Below, piece by piece: positions 1 to 7,476 of a stretch of DNA of 56,905 bases. Where the stretch lies: NCBI GenBank assembly GCA_947626485.1, contig CANQSG010000002.1, positions 1-56,905 on the forward strand, in the 5' to 3' direction. Source of the stretch: an uncultured Clostridia bacterium. Its GTDB lineage: Bacteria; Bacillota; Clostridia; Oscillospirales; Acutalibacteraceae. The notes beneath the pieces were generated by a model. It was not told the DNA's origin. It worked only from the letters and a program-made list of their open reading frames with translations, and made no database searches. Position 1 is the first letter of the stretch. The number at the start of each line of letters is the position of its first letter. Made by a program: the position numbers and the translations under genes.

Positions 1-796
1 GCAGGAAGAAAAAGACGAGCTTTGCAAATTTCGTCAGCCCGAGCGCCTCGAGCCGCGCGTCGACCGCCGCATGGTCGAGCCCCGGTTCGCCGTGCAGCAG
101 GCAGGCGATATCCATATATTGCCGAATGCCCGCGCCGTCGTTGTGCAGGTGCTTCGCGAGGTGGGTCAGCAGGTAAACGAGGTGGTATTCCGGCGTCGGC
201 AGGAAGCGGTTGGGGTCGGTTTCGTCGGGCGCCGCGTGTTGCCAGACGTCGGCAAAGGCGTCGCGCCAGACGACGTTGTCGTTGATCTCCTCGTCGATGA
301 GCGCGGTGTGGATTTCATAGAACTCGGGCTCCTTGCGGTAGGTGTAGACCCGCCCCGCGACCTCGACCGAAAAGCCGATCGAACGCATCAGCGCGTCGCT
401 GCGGTCGCGATCCGCCGGGCGGATCAGCAGGTCGATGTCGCCGAAGGTGCGCAGCTCCGGAATGGGGTAATAGTCCCGCAGCACCGCGCCTTTGAAGAGC
501 AGATAGGAGATGTTTTCGGCGTCGAAACGTTTTAGCAGCGCCTCGAACAGGCAGGCGCGCTCGGTCAACTGCCGCACCGTCGCGAGCAGCGCCTTTTCGA
601 GCGCCTCTGCCACCGGCGGTTCCGGTTTCGCTTCGGGCGGCAGGCGATCGACCGTCGCGCCGAGAATGCCCTGCACGTTGTGGATTTCGGAAAGTTTCGC
701 GAGGGCGTTCCAGTCGACGTCCTCCGGCAGGTCGGGGGTCTCCCCCGTCAAAAAACAGCGCAGCAGTTTCAGCCAGACCTCTCGGACGGTTTGCAT
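1..796 (-). CDS. Nucleotidyltransferase-family protein, 3' end cut by window edge
   Basis: I translated the minus strand from an ATG at 796; the frame stays open to the window edge, so the C-terminus is missing. The sequence resembles the uncharacterised nucleotidyltransferase family (PF14907 type). A KGAVLRDYYP segment lies at about residues 102-111 and the metal-binding motif GDIDLLI at about 119-125, followed by a basic stretch and a helical C-terminal part with conserved His residues. Members are thought to transfer a nucleotide to an unknown acceptor and often sit in polysaccharide or peptide clusters; no such neighbour is visible here. A well-formed minus-strand promoter lies upstream. 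The substrate is unknown. Confidence 0.75.
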   Translation of the reverse strand, partial: MQTVREVWLKLLRCFLTGETPDLPEDVDWNALAKLSEIHNVQGILGATVDRLPPEAKPEPPVAEALEKALLATVRQLTERACLFEALLKRFDAENISYLLFKGAVLRDYYPIPELRTFGDIDLLIRPADRDRSDALMRSIGFSVEVAGRVYTYRKEPEFYEIHTALIDEEINDNVVWRDAFADVWQHAAPDETDPNRFLPTPEYHLVYLLTHLAKHLHNDGAGIRQYMDIACLLHGEPGLDHAAVDARLEALGLTKFAKLVFFFL

Positions 797-853
797 CGGC
801 GTCGCCCCCTTTCCCCGCGGGATTTTCTGCGGAAAACCCCGGATTTCCTGCTT

Positions 854-882
854 ATTTTACCACAGCTTTCCGCCAAACGCAA
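854..882 (-). promoter_or_regulatory. Sigma-A type promoter of the nucleotidyltransferase gene
   Basis: On the minus strand TTGCGT (882-877), a 17-nt spacer and TAAAAT (859-854) lie about 60 nt upstream of the ATG at 796. Confidence 0.6.
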
Positions 883-921
883 CCCCAAAATACAGGGAAA
901 AACCGCCGTCCTTTCGGGGAA

Positions 922-948
922 TTAGCACTCTCCGCCTTAGAGTGCTAA
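922..948 (+). promoter_or_regulatory. CIRCE operator (HrcA-binding inverted repeat)
   Basis: TTAGCACTC, nine spacer bases and GAGTGCTAA form the exact CIRCE consensus. HrcA binds this element to repress class I heat-shock genes. The next plus-strand gene is hsp20 at 1425, so the site presumably controls it, although the distance (about 480 nt) is far larger than usual because an inverted-repeat element lies between them. I found no convincing -35/-10 pair next to the operator. Confidence 0.93.
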
Positions 949-1006
949 AAATTCACAAATTATTCACAAAAGAGCCACACAAGATGCGATTTCGGGGGCT
1001 ATACTA

Positions 1007-1281
1007 TAGTCAATGCAATCAGGGTACAATGCGCCCGAAGCGGGCGGATTTTCCCGCCGGACTGCGTCATCGTCCTTGAAATACGCCAGTATTCCTGCGT
1101 CCTCTTCCTTGCCGGACAGAAAAATCCGACCACTTCGGGTCGAAGATTTTGCGCGAGGAGGGCGGTCGTGTCCCGCGCGGCGCGCGGGCGCAGGCATATT
1201 GTAATATGGCAAGATCGCGCAACAAAGCGGGCGCGGCCGCCATTCCGCGCAAAACGCATTGTACCCTGATTGCATTGACTA
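1007..1281. mobile_element. MITE-like element with perfect 25-bp terminal inverted repeats flanked by TA
   Basis: The arm at 1009-1033 (GTCAATGCAATCAGGGTACA...) is the exact reverse complement of 1255-1279. A TA dinucleotide flanks each end (1007-1008 and 1280-1281), as expected for a TA target-site duplication. The 221-bp interior has no convincing gene and contains smaller GC-rich inverted repeats. The size and structure fit a non-autonomous miniature inverted-repeat element of the kind mobilised by IS630/Tc1-type transposases, but no transposase is in the window. It separates the CIRCE operator from hsp20. A structured regulatory RNA is a less likely alternative. Confidence 0.6.
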
Positions 1282-1424
1282 ATCAGAAAGAGAAAGAAAG
1301 GCGGGCGAGACCCATGGGTCAACCGAACACCGCGCGCGACGCCCTCCGCCCCCGCGCCGCGGCGGCATAAACGAAGCCGGGGCGGGCACAATAATAACAC
1401 CGAAATTTTCAGGAGGTATTTATA

Positions 1425-1880
1425 ATGTTTGAAATGAGACCTTACCGCCGCCACAACGAGCTTGCCTACAACCCCTTCCGCGAGATGCAGGAATTCGAGC
1501 GCAGATTCTTCGACGAGCCCTTCGGCGCCTTCTTCCGCAGCGGCGACCTCGCCGAGTTCAAGACCGACGTCACCGACGAGGGCGACCATTATCTGCTCGA
1601 GGCCGACCTGCCCGGCTTTGCAAAGAAGGACATCCACCTCGACCTCGAGGGCGACACCCTGACGATCCACGCCGAGCGGCATTCGGCGCACGAGGAGAAG
1701 GACAAAAAGGACAAATACGTCCACATCGAGCGGTCCTACGGCAAATACAGCCGCCAGTTCGACCTGTCCGGCGTCGACGCCGAGCACATCCAGGCGAAGT
1801 ACGAAAACGGCGTCCTGCGCCTGACTCTCCCCAAAAAGTCGCAATCCCTCCCCGAACCGAAGCACCTCGAAATTCAATAA
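1425..1880 (+). CDS. hsp20: Small heat-shock protein, Hsp20/alpha-crystallin family
   Basis: The 151-residue product is an ATP-independent cytosolic chaperone that holds unfolding proteins. After a short N-terminal region rich in Phe and Arg (residues 1-40), the alpha-crystallin domain runs from about residue 44 to 140. It contains the A.LPGF.K.DI strand pair near 60-70 and the conserved NGVLRLTLPK near the C-terminus. The length is normal for the family. The start is fixed by AGGAGG eight bases upstream of the ATG. Heat-shock control by HrcA is suggested by the CIRCE site at 922-948. A strong terminator follows directly, so the gene is monocistronic. Confidence 0.95.
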   Translation: MFEMRPYRRHNELAYNPFREMQEFERRFFDEPFGAFFRSGDLAEFKTDVTDEGDHYLLEADLPGFAKKDIHLDLEGDTLTIHAERHSAHEEKDKKDKYVHIERSYGKYSRQFDLSGVDAEHIQAKYENGVLRLTLPKKSQSLPEPKHLEIQ

Positions 1881-1896
1881 CCCGCGCGCCCAAACC

Positions 1897-1921
1897 AAAA
1901 CCGCCTTCGGGCGGTTTTTTG
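1897..1921 (+). terminator. Rho-independent terminator of hsp20
   Basis: AAAACCGCC, a TTCG tetraloop, GGCGG and a run of Ts end the hsp20 transcript 17 nt after its stop codon. Confidence 0.9.
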
Positions 1922-1926
1922 TTTTC

Positions 1927-1955
1927 TTGACGGGTTGCGCAGAATTTGCTATAAT
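1927..1955 (+). promoter_or_regulatory. Strong sigma-A promoter of the lipoprotein gene
   Basis: TTGACG (1927-1932), 17 nt and TATAAT (1950-1955) are near consensus. The expected start near 1962 leaves a leader of about 195 nt before the GTG at 2157. I see no known riboswitch in that leader; two small open frames in it lack ribosome binding sites and look spurious. Confidence 0.8.
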
Positions 1956-2156
1956 AAAAACGCGAAGACCTATAAAAAAGCGCGAAGGCGGGGTTGGAAG
2001 GAAGCCGACGGAAAAAGAGATGCTGTTTGGGAACGCGTTGTTCCTGTTCGGCATTCGGGCTGCGGCTATTATGAGATCGAACCGGACCCGCCGCCCCTTC
2101 TCCGGTTATCCTGTCCGGCAAATTTCGCTGATCTGTAATAACGGGAGGACGTCGCC

Positions 2157-2633
2157 GTGAAAAAAGTATATAGTGTTCTATGTGTAGCAATAACGGCAAT
2201 CTTGTTGTGCTCGTGTGAATCGATCTTCCCGATGATAAAGCCGTATCTTAACGATGCTGTGGAAGTGGTTACAACAGACGGGATAAAAATGACGGTTGCT
2301 CGATTGGAAGAACGTTTTCCGGATCAGGAAATTGAGATATTTGTAACGATAAACGGCCAAAATATTCTTACGGCCGATATCGACAGTCATCTTACCTGGT
2401 ATAATTATCAAAATGACATCGTCGATCATTATTCCGAAATCGTGAAGGAATACCATTCGGACGATACAAGCGTGTATCAGTTTAACTGGGGGATCATTTA
2501 TACGCTTGACGGGGGCGTTACCTTTTCCGCCTTGGCAAAGCATGAGTATTTGTATTACTTAATGGATCTTGACATGCCGGAGTACCCGATGTTAGACGAT
2601 GAGGCAAAGCAAATTGTTGAAATGTTAGATTAG
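2157..2633 (+). CDS. Small lipoprotein of unknown function
   Basis: The GTG start is supported by GGGAGG nine bases upstream. The 158-residue product opens with a basic KK pair, a hydrophobic stretch and the lipobox LLCSC (Cys at about residue 19), so it should be exported and lipid-anchored. The mature part is acidic, rich in Tyr and Asp, and I recognise no domain. Codon use is noticeably more AT-rich than that of the neighbouring house-keeping genes, which hints at acquisition. The gene has its own strong promoter and terminator and is therefore an independent unit. It may be secreted or surface-exposed; its function is unknown. Confidence 0.8.
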   Translation: MKKVYSVLCVAITAILLCSCESIFPMIKPYLNDAVEVVTTDGIKMTVARLEERFPDQEIEIFVTINGQNILTADIDSHLTWYNYQNDIVDHYSEIVKEYHSDDTSVYQFNWGIIYTLDGGVTFSALAKHEYLYYLMDLDMPEYPMLDDEAKQIVEMLD

Positions 2634-2642
2634 TTAATACAA

Positions 2643-2680
2643 ACAGCGCCCTGCCGGGTTTGGCGGGGCGCTGATTTTTT
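2643..2680 (+). terminator. Terminator of the lipoprotein gene
   Basis: CAGCGCCC and GGGGCGCTG pair around a short loop and are followed by ATTTTTT. Confidence 0.85.
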
Positions 2681-2684
2681 GCGG

Positions 2685-3464
2685 TCAATGGGGCAGGCTT
2701 TGCAGGTAGGCGAGGGATTCGAAGAGCTCGGGCGGGCGGTCGAAGGCGTTGCGGTAGACCTCGATTTGAAAATCGCCCGTAAAACCGGCGGCGCGGCAGC
2801 GGTCGAAAAGGGCGGCGAAGGAAAAACCGCCGCGGCCGGGCAGCAGGCAGGTGTGGCGCGCGTTGTGGTCGCTTACGTGAATGTGGCGCACATCGTCGCC
2901 CATCGCGTCGAGCACCGCGTCGGGCGCAAAGCCGGCGCGCACCGCCTGTTTGACGTCGAAGCAGAACCGGGCGTTTTTTCCGAGCGCGGCGCGCATTTTG
3001 CGCAGGAAAGCGGGGTCGGCGGCGCGGTGGTCGACGACGTTTTCCTGCAACAGAACCGCCCCCTCTTCGGCGACGTCGGCGGCGAGCAGGCCGAAGCGCT
3101 CGACGCTCGTGTCGTCGTCGACCCGGCTGGGCAGGCGGTCGCCGTGAAAGATGAGATAGGGCGCGCCGAGGAACGCGGCGGCGGCGGCGAGGCGGCGGTA
3201 AAGCGTGCGCCCCTCGTCGAGGCGGCGGGGATAATCCGAGAAAAAGAGGCGGGGCTCGGCGTAGCTGACCGGGGCGTGCAGCGCCGTGACCCGCAGCCCG
3301 CCGTCCGCTGCGATGCGCCGCAGCTCGTTGAGAAAGGCGGGGCGCAGCTCGTCGAGGCAGTTGAGAAAAATTTCACAGCAGCCGGTCGGCCCGTCGGCGA
3401 GCAGGCGCAGCGCCCGCTCGGTTTCGAGCGGGTAAAAGCAGGCGGTCGAAATGCCGATTTCCAA
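2685..3464 (-). CDS. Sugar phosphate isomerase/epimerase-like TIM-barrel protein
   Basis: The 259-residue product fits the xylose isomerase-like TIM barrel / AP endonuclease 2 superfamily. Visible landmarks are MEIGISTACF at the N-terminus, HAPVSYAEP near 63-71, LIFHGDRLPS near 103-112, an LLQENV strand near 137-142 with the metal-binding Glu, CFDVKQA near 167-173 and HIHVSDHNARH near 193-203. The Glu/Asp/His set is typical of metal-dependent sugar epimerases or isomerases. It stands alone, so the substrate cannot be deduced. An endonuclease IV-like DNA repair role is less likely because the full nine-histidine site pattern is not obvious. Confidence 0.8.
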   Translation of the reverse strand: MEIGISTACFYPLETERALRLLADGPTGCCEIFLNCLDELRPAFLNELRRIAADGGLRVTALHAPVSYAEPRLFFSDYPRRLDEGRTLYRRLAAAAAFLGAPYLIFHGDRLPSRVDDDTSVERFGLLAADVAEEGAVLLQENVVDHRAADPAFLRKMRAALGKNARFCFDVKQAVRAGFAPDAVLDAMGDDVRHIHVSDHNARHTCLLPGRGGFSFAALFDRCRAAGFTGDFQIEVYRNAFDRPPELFESLAYLQSLPH

Positions 3465-3531
3465 AGCGGTCGTCCCCCTTTTTTCAGCGGTAAAACGGTA
3501 AAACGGCGCGGAATTTCCAGATTTTGCGGGC

Positions 3532-3560
3532 TTGTCCGGCGTTGTCGGGTGCGGTAGAAT
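3532..3560 (+). promoter_or_regulatory. Sigma-A promoter of the small membrane protein gene
   Basis: TTGTCC (3532-3537), 17 nt and TAGAAT (3555-3560) sit about 45 nt upstream of the ATG at 3605. Confidence 0.6.
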
Positions 3561-3604
3561 AAAAAAGGAAATTGTCGCCCGGCGGGCGGAAGGGGTTTTG
3601 TCAA

Positions 3605-3850
3605 ATGAAACAGGCGTGGGCGGGGCTCGAACGCGGGTCGCTGCGGCTGCTGTGGGTCGGCGTCACGGCGGCGATCGGGCTGTTTGCGCTGGCGATCTTC
3701 TTTTTTACTTATCAGCCGACGCTCTCTCTGCACCGGTCGCTGGCGGATTTCTTCGCCGGGGCGGGCGAGCGGGTGCTCCTCGCCGGGGCGGTTTTCGGCG
3801 TCGCGAACGACCTCGCCGCTAAGCTGTCCCGTCGTCTTCGCGGACGGTGA
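3605..3850 (+). CDS. Small membrane protein of unknown function
   Basis: The 81-residue product has one clear membrane segment (LLWVGVTAAIGLFALAIFFF, about residues 15-35) and a second, weaker hydrophobic stretch near 55-66. I chose the ATG at 3605 because GGAAGGGG lies nine bases upstream; an upstream TTG in the same frame has no ribosome binding site. Its 3' end overlaps the convergent rqcH gene by 32 bp. I recognise no family. Confidence 0.6.
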   Translation: MKQAWAGLERGSLRLLWVGVTAAIGLFALAIFFFTYQPTLSLHRSLADFFAGAGERVLLAGAVFGVANDLAAKLSRRLRGR

Positions 3851-5516
3851 GGCGGTCGGCGGGCGTGACGAAAAGGGTGCGGTTGGTCGTGTAGATCACC
3901 ATGCCGGGGCGGGCGCCGGCGGGCTTTTTGACGAATTTGACCGGCGTGTAGTCGACCGGGACGCCGGAGGACTGCCGCGCGCGGGAATGATAGGCAGCCA
4001 GCGCCGCCGCCTCGCGCAGCGTCGCTTCGCCCGGGGTGTCGCCGCCGCATACGACGATGACGTGCGAGCCGGGGATGTTCTTGACGTGGAACCAGAGGTC
4101 GCGCTTGTCGGCGGTTGAGAGGGTCAGCGCGTCGTTTTGCCGGTTGTTGCGGCCGACGAGAATGCGAAAGCCCTCGCTCGAACGGTAGCAGAGCGGGCGG
4201 CTGGCCTGCGGCTTGCGCTTCGCGCCCTTCTCCTGCCGCCGCAGATAGCCGCCGGAAAGCAGCTCGTCGCGAATTTCGGCGAGGTCGGCGGCGGTTTCGG
4301 CGCGGTCAAGCGCGTCGAGCACCGATTCGAGATAGGCGATCTCCGCGCCGTCCTCGGCGATCAGGCGGGTCAGGGTCTGCTCGGCGGTGTAGGACTTTTT
4401 ATAATCCTTGAAATATTTCGCGGCGTTCGCGGCGGGAGAGAGCGCCGGCTGGAGCGGAATGCGCAGCGGGGCGAGCTGCGGGTCGTAATAATTCGGCAGG
4501 TCGACGAAGGTCGCCCCCCGCTCGACGGCGTGCAGGTTCGCCTTGAGCAGCTCGCCGCAGATCCGCAGCCGCTCCCGGTCGGCGCAGGCGGCGAGGTCGT
4601 TTTGCCGCAGCGCCGTCTTTTTGCGCAGGCGGGCGAGGTGGGTGTTGACGGCCTTGCGCAGCGTCGCGGCGGTCTGCTTGAGTTGATCGGCGGTCTCGCG
4701 CTTGCCGTAAAAGGTCTCGAGCAACGCGCTGTAAGAGGGCGCGGTCTGGGCGGAATAGCGGCTGCCGTACTGCGTGATCGGCAGGTAGGTAAAGTCGGCG
4801 GGGCGGCCCTCGCCGTCCAGCAGCAGCGTCGGCGTGCCGCCGGAAAGCACCGTTTCCCGCAGGGCTTCGAGCGCGGCTTGCAGCCGGTCGCGCCCCGCCG
4901 GGTCGAGCGACGCGCAGGGCAGGTCGATATCCGCACAAACGCGGTGCGCGATCTCCCGCGCGACGAGGGGCGAGAGCCCGTCGACCGTTTCGAGCAGGGC
5001 GCGCGTCAGCGAGAGCTTTTGCTGCGCGGGGGGCGGCAGATAGCGCGCGCCGGGCTGCAAAATGCGGGTCGCGGTCTCGACGTCGGTGCGGCGCACGGCG
5101 TCGATGATCCTGCCGTCGTCCCCGAGGAGGACGAGGTTCGCCTGCTTGCCGATGAGCTCGACGGCGAGCCGGGGCGCAATGCGGTCGCCCATCTCGTCGG
5201 TCGTCGCGAAGGTCAGGTAGAGCAGCCGCTCGAAGCCGGGCTGGGTCACCGACGTGACCCGCGCCCCCGAAAGCCACTTGCGCAGCCGCATACAAAAGGC
5301 GGGCGGCTGCGCCGGGTTCTCCGGTAGGTCGGTCGTGAACTGCACGCGGGGCGTCTGCGGCCGGGCGGAGAGCAATAATCTTCCGGAAAAGCCGGGCTTG
5401 CGCAATAAAAAGACCAGCACATCGCGGGACGGCTGGTGAATTTTGTCCACATGGCAGTCGACCGCCGTCTGGAGCTCGCGATGCAGTTGTGACAGAAAAA
5501 TGCCGTCGAGCGGCAT
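3819..5516 (-). CDS. rqcH: Ribosome quality-control factor RqcH (NFACT family, Rqc2 homologue)
   Basis: RqcH binds stalled 50S subunits carrying peptidyl-tRNA and adds C-terminal alanine tails that mark the nascent chain for degradation. The 565-residue length is typical. The NFACT-N domain begins at residue 1 (MPLDGIFLSQLHREL), a coiled-coil region rich in Arg, Leu and Ala lies at about 270-430, and the NFACT-R domain near 450-560 carries the hallmark DLWFHVKNIPGSHVI. Older annotations call the family fibronectin-binding protein FbpA. The start ATG is two bases after the trmK stop, with GGAGGGA lying inside the end of trmK, so the two are translationally linked. Confidence 0.93.
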   Translation of the reverse strand: MPLDGIFLSQLHRELQTAVDCHVDKIHQPSRDVLVFLLRKPGFSGRLLLSARPQTPRVQFTTDLPENPAQPPAFCMRLRKWLSGARVTSVTQPGFERLLYLTFATTDEMGDRIAPRLAVELIGKQANLVLLGDDGRIIDAVRRTDVETATRILQPGARYLPPPAQQKLSLTRALLETVDGLSPLVAREIAHRVCADIDLPCASLDPAGRDRLQAALEALRETVLSGGTPTLLLDGEGRPADFTYLPITQYGSRYSAQTAPSYSALLETFYGKRETADQLKQTAATLRKAVNTHLARLRKKTALRQNDLAACADRERLRICGELLKANLHAVERGATFVDLPNYYDPQLAPLRIPLQPALSPAANAAKYFKDYKKSYTAEQTLTRLIAEDGAEIAYLESVLDALDRAETAADLAEIRDELLSGGYLRRQEKGAKRKPQASRPLCYRSSEGFRILVGRNNRQNDALTLSTADKRDLWFHVKNIPGSHVIVVCGGDTPGEATLREAAALAAYHSRARQSSGVPVDYTPVKFVKKPAGARPGMVIYTTNRTLFVTPADRLTVREDDGTA

Positions 5517-5518
5517 AC

Positions 5519-6193
5519 TTATCCCTCCAGATAGGCCGTCAATTCCCGCACGAGCGCAGCGGTCGACGCGGCGGCGGGTTCCTGCCCGGGCGCGTCGCGC
5601 AGCTCGGCGGCGGCGTCGCGCAGGCGGCGGCGGGTTTTTTCGAGATACCGGCGGTCGTCCGGCCGGTCGGGGCGCAGACCGCCGACAAAGGCGGCGAGCG
5701 GCGGGCAGTCGCGCACCACCCCGTCGTACCGGGCGGTCAGCAGGGTGTAGAGCTTGCCGCGCTCGTCGACCCCCCGCTCATCGAGCAGCCGAAAGCCCTG
5801 CGCGCAAAGGGCGCGGCGCAGCACCTCGGGCGAGGTCATGGGCTGCAACAATAACAGGCCGTCCGCCTGCCCCGCCGCGCGGGCGAGGATGCCGGAGATG
5901 ACGTCGCCGCCCATGCCGGCGATCACGGCGACGTCCCATTCCCCGGGCAACAGCGGCGCAAGCCCGTCCCCGAGCCGCAACGAAATTTTGTCGGACAGTC
6001 CGGCGCGTTCGACGTTTCGCCGCGCGGCGGCAAGCGGTTTTTCGCGGATATCGCAGGCGACGGCGCCCGGACAGCGCCCGCTTTGCACCAGCGCGATGGG
6101 CAGATAGGCGTGATCGGTGCCGATGTCCGCCAACCGCGCCCCGTCCGGCACCCGGTCGGCGATGGCGCGCAGGCGGCCGCGCAGCGCCTCCAT
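5519..6193 (-). CDS. trmK: tRNA (adenine(22)-N(1))-methyltransferase TrmK
   Basis: TrmK methylates A22 of certain tRNAs using S-adenosylmethionine. The 224-residue product starts MEALRGRLRAIADRVP and shows the SAM-binding ADIGTDHAYLPI loop near 22-33, an ACDIREKPL acidic strand near 45-53 and the conserved VIAGMGGDVISGIL near 89-102, all typical of COG2384. I chose the ATG at 6193 rather than a longer frame because it overlaps the stop of the preceding gene as TAATG. It is followed by rqcH after two bases. In many Firmicutes trmK is next to the nif3-like gene; here that gene is about 10 kb away. Confidence 0.92.
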   Translation of the reverse strand: MEALRGRLRAIADRVPDGARLADIGTDHAYLPIALVQSGRCPGAVACDIREKPLAAARRNVERAGLSDKISLRLGDGLAPLLPGEWDVAVIAGMGGDVISGILARAAGQADGLLLLQPMTSPEVLRRALCAQGFRLLDERGVDERGKLYTLLTARYDGVVRDCPPLAAFVGGLRPDRPDDRRYLEKTRRRLRDAAAELRDAPGQEPAAASTAALVRELTAYLEG

Positions 6194-6396
6194 TACTGCT
6201 TCTGCGCGAAGTAGTCGTTCAGCTTCTGCACCAGGGCGTCGCAGTCGGTGTTGTGCACCGCGCAGGCGTCGGCGATGCTTTCGCCGCGCGAGGCGGGGCA
6301 GCCGAGGCAGTGCATGCCGATCTCCAAAAAGAGGGGCGCACAGCCGGCGTCGAGGTCGAGCACGTCGCCGATACACATTTCTTTGGTAATTTTCAT
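6193..6396 (-). CDS. DUF1858 domain protein
   Basis: The 67-residue product (MKITKEMCIGDVLDLD...) matches the DUF1858 family seen in anaerobes, either alone or fused to hybrid-cluster proteins. It shows the conserved GMHCLGCPASRGESI, with a CxxC pair that could bind metal or undergo redox chemistry. I chose the ATG at 6396 because AAGGAAGGA precedes it at a good distance; an upstream in-frame ATG at 6423 lacks one. It overlaps trmK by one base (TAATG). A regulatory or redox role is inferred, not shown. Confidence 0.85.
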   Translation of the reverse strand: MKITKEMCIGDVLDLDAGCAPLFLEIGMHCLGCPASRGESIADACAVHNTDCDALVQKLNDYFAQKQ

Positions 6397-6486
6397 GAGA
6401 AATCCTTCCTTTCTTTGTTTCACCGGGCGACCCGCGGCGGGATCGCCGTTTTTGTTTTCTGCTTTACCCGCAAAGCGGGAAAAGGG

Positions 6487-7461
6487 TCAATCGAGCAGCC
6501 GGACGTCGGAATCCTCCGGGGTGCGGCCGTGGCGGTAGAGGCGGCGGTTGTCGAGCGCCCAGATGCGGGCGGTGAATTCGCCGGGGTTGACGCCGAGCAC
6601 CGCCTCCCGCATTTCGTAGAGCCGGGAATCGAGCAGGTCGAGCTCGGCGAGCAGTTCGGCTTCGAGGAACATCGGCCGCACCGCCGCGCCGAATTCCGGC
6701 TCCTCGTGGTGGGAAAGCAGCATGTGCTCGAGCAGGGTCGTCAGCTCGTCGGGGGTGCCGAGCGAAGAGGCCGCCTTGCGGACGATGCCGGCGCCGTCGA
6801 CCAAATGGCCGATGAGGTTGCCGCGCACGGAATACCCGGTCGCGACCCCGGCGGCGGAGACCTCGAACTCCACGGTCTTGGCGATATCGTGCAGGATCGC
6901 CCCGGCAAGCAACAGCTCCCGGTCGACGAAGGGGTAGATCGCGGCGACCTGTTCGGCGAGCCGGACGATCGACAGGGTGTGCATCAGCAGCCCGCCGCGG
7001 ATGGCGTGATGCAGCCGGACGGCTGCCGGCCAGTATAGCAGTTTTTCCCGATTTTCCTCTAAAATACGGGTGACGATTTTTGACAGGTCGCGGTCGGCAA
7101 ACCCGGCGGCGAGGTCATGCAGCGTGCGGTACATCGCTTCGCCGTCGTAGGCGGCGGACTGGACGTAATCGCCCGGCGAGACGTTGTCCTCGGGCGTGAC
7201 GTGCCGGATGCGCTCGACGCGCAGCTGGTCGGCGCCGTTGTATTGTTGTAACATGCCGCGCACTTTCACGAGGTCGCCCTCGCCGTAGCTGCCGTGCAGC
7301 GGCTCGGAATAGCTCCAGAGCTTGGCGCTGATCTCGCCCGTCTTGTCGCTGAGGGTCAGGTCCAGGTAGGTGTCGCCCTTCGTCGAGGTCTTGACGTCGC
7401 ATTTTTTGACGAGGCAATAGCCCTCGACCGAGTGCTTGCCGTCGATGGGTGTAAACTGCAC
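6487..7461 (-). CDS. yhaM: 3'-5' exoribonuclease YhaM (OB-fold plus HD domain)
   Basis: The 324-residue product has an N-terminal OB-fold (about 13-90, with KTSTKGDTYLDLTLSDKTG) that binds nucleic acid. A C-terminal HD phosphohydrolase domain follows, with HHAIRGGLLMHTLS near 150-163 and LLLAGAILHDIAKTVEF near 183-199. This order is diagnostic of YhaM, which trims RNA (and some DNA) from the 3' end in a Mn-dependent way. The start is GTG, set by AAAGGAAG six bases upstream. It lies 15 bp after purA and is probably co-transcribed with it. Confidence 0.93.
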   Translation of the reverse strand: MQFTPIDGKHSVEGYCLVKKCDVKTSTKGDTYLDLTLSDKTGEISAKLWSYSEPLHGSYGEGDLVKVRGMLQQYNGADQLRVERIRHVTPEDNVSPGDYVQSAAYDGEAMYRTLHDLAAGFADRDLSKIVTRILEENREKLLYWPAAVRLHHAIRGGLLMHTLSIVRLAEQVAAIYPFVDRELLLAGAILHDIAKTVEFEVSAAGVATGYSVRGNLIGHLVDGAGIVRKAASSLGTPDELTTLLEHMLLSHHEEPEFGAAVRPMFLEAELLAELDLLDSRLYEMREAVLGVNPGEFTARIWALDNRRLYRHGRTPEDSDVRLLD

Positions 7462-7476
7462 GGAAATCTTCCTTTC

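Noticed and set aside
1956..2156. A riboswitch in the leader of the lipoprotein gene
   Set aside because: I could not match the sequence to any riboswitch core I know, and found no strong terminator/antiterminator pair before the GTG.
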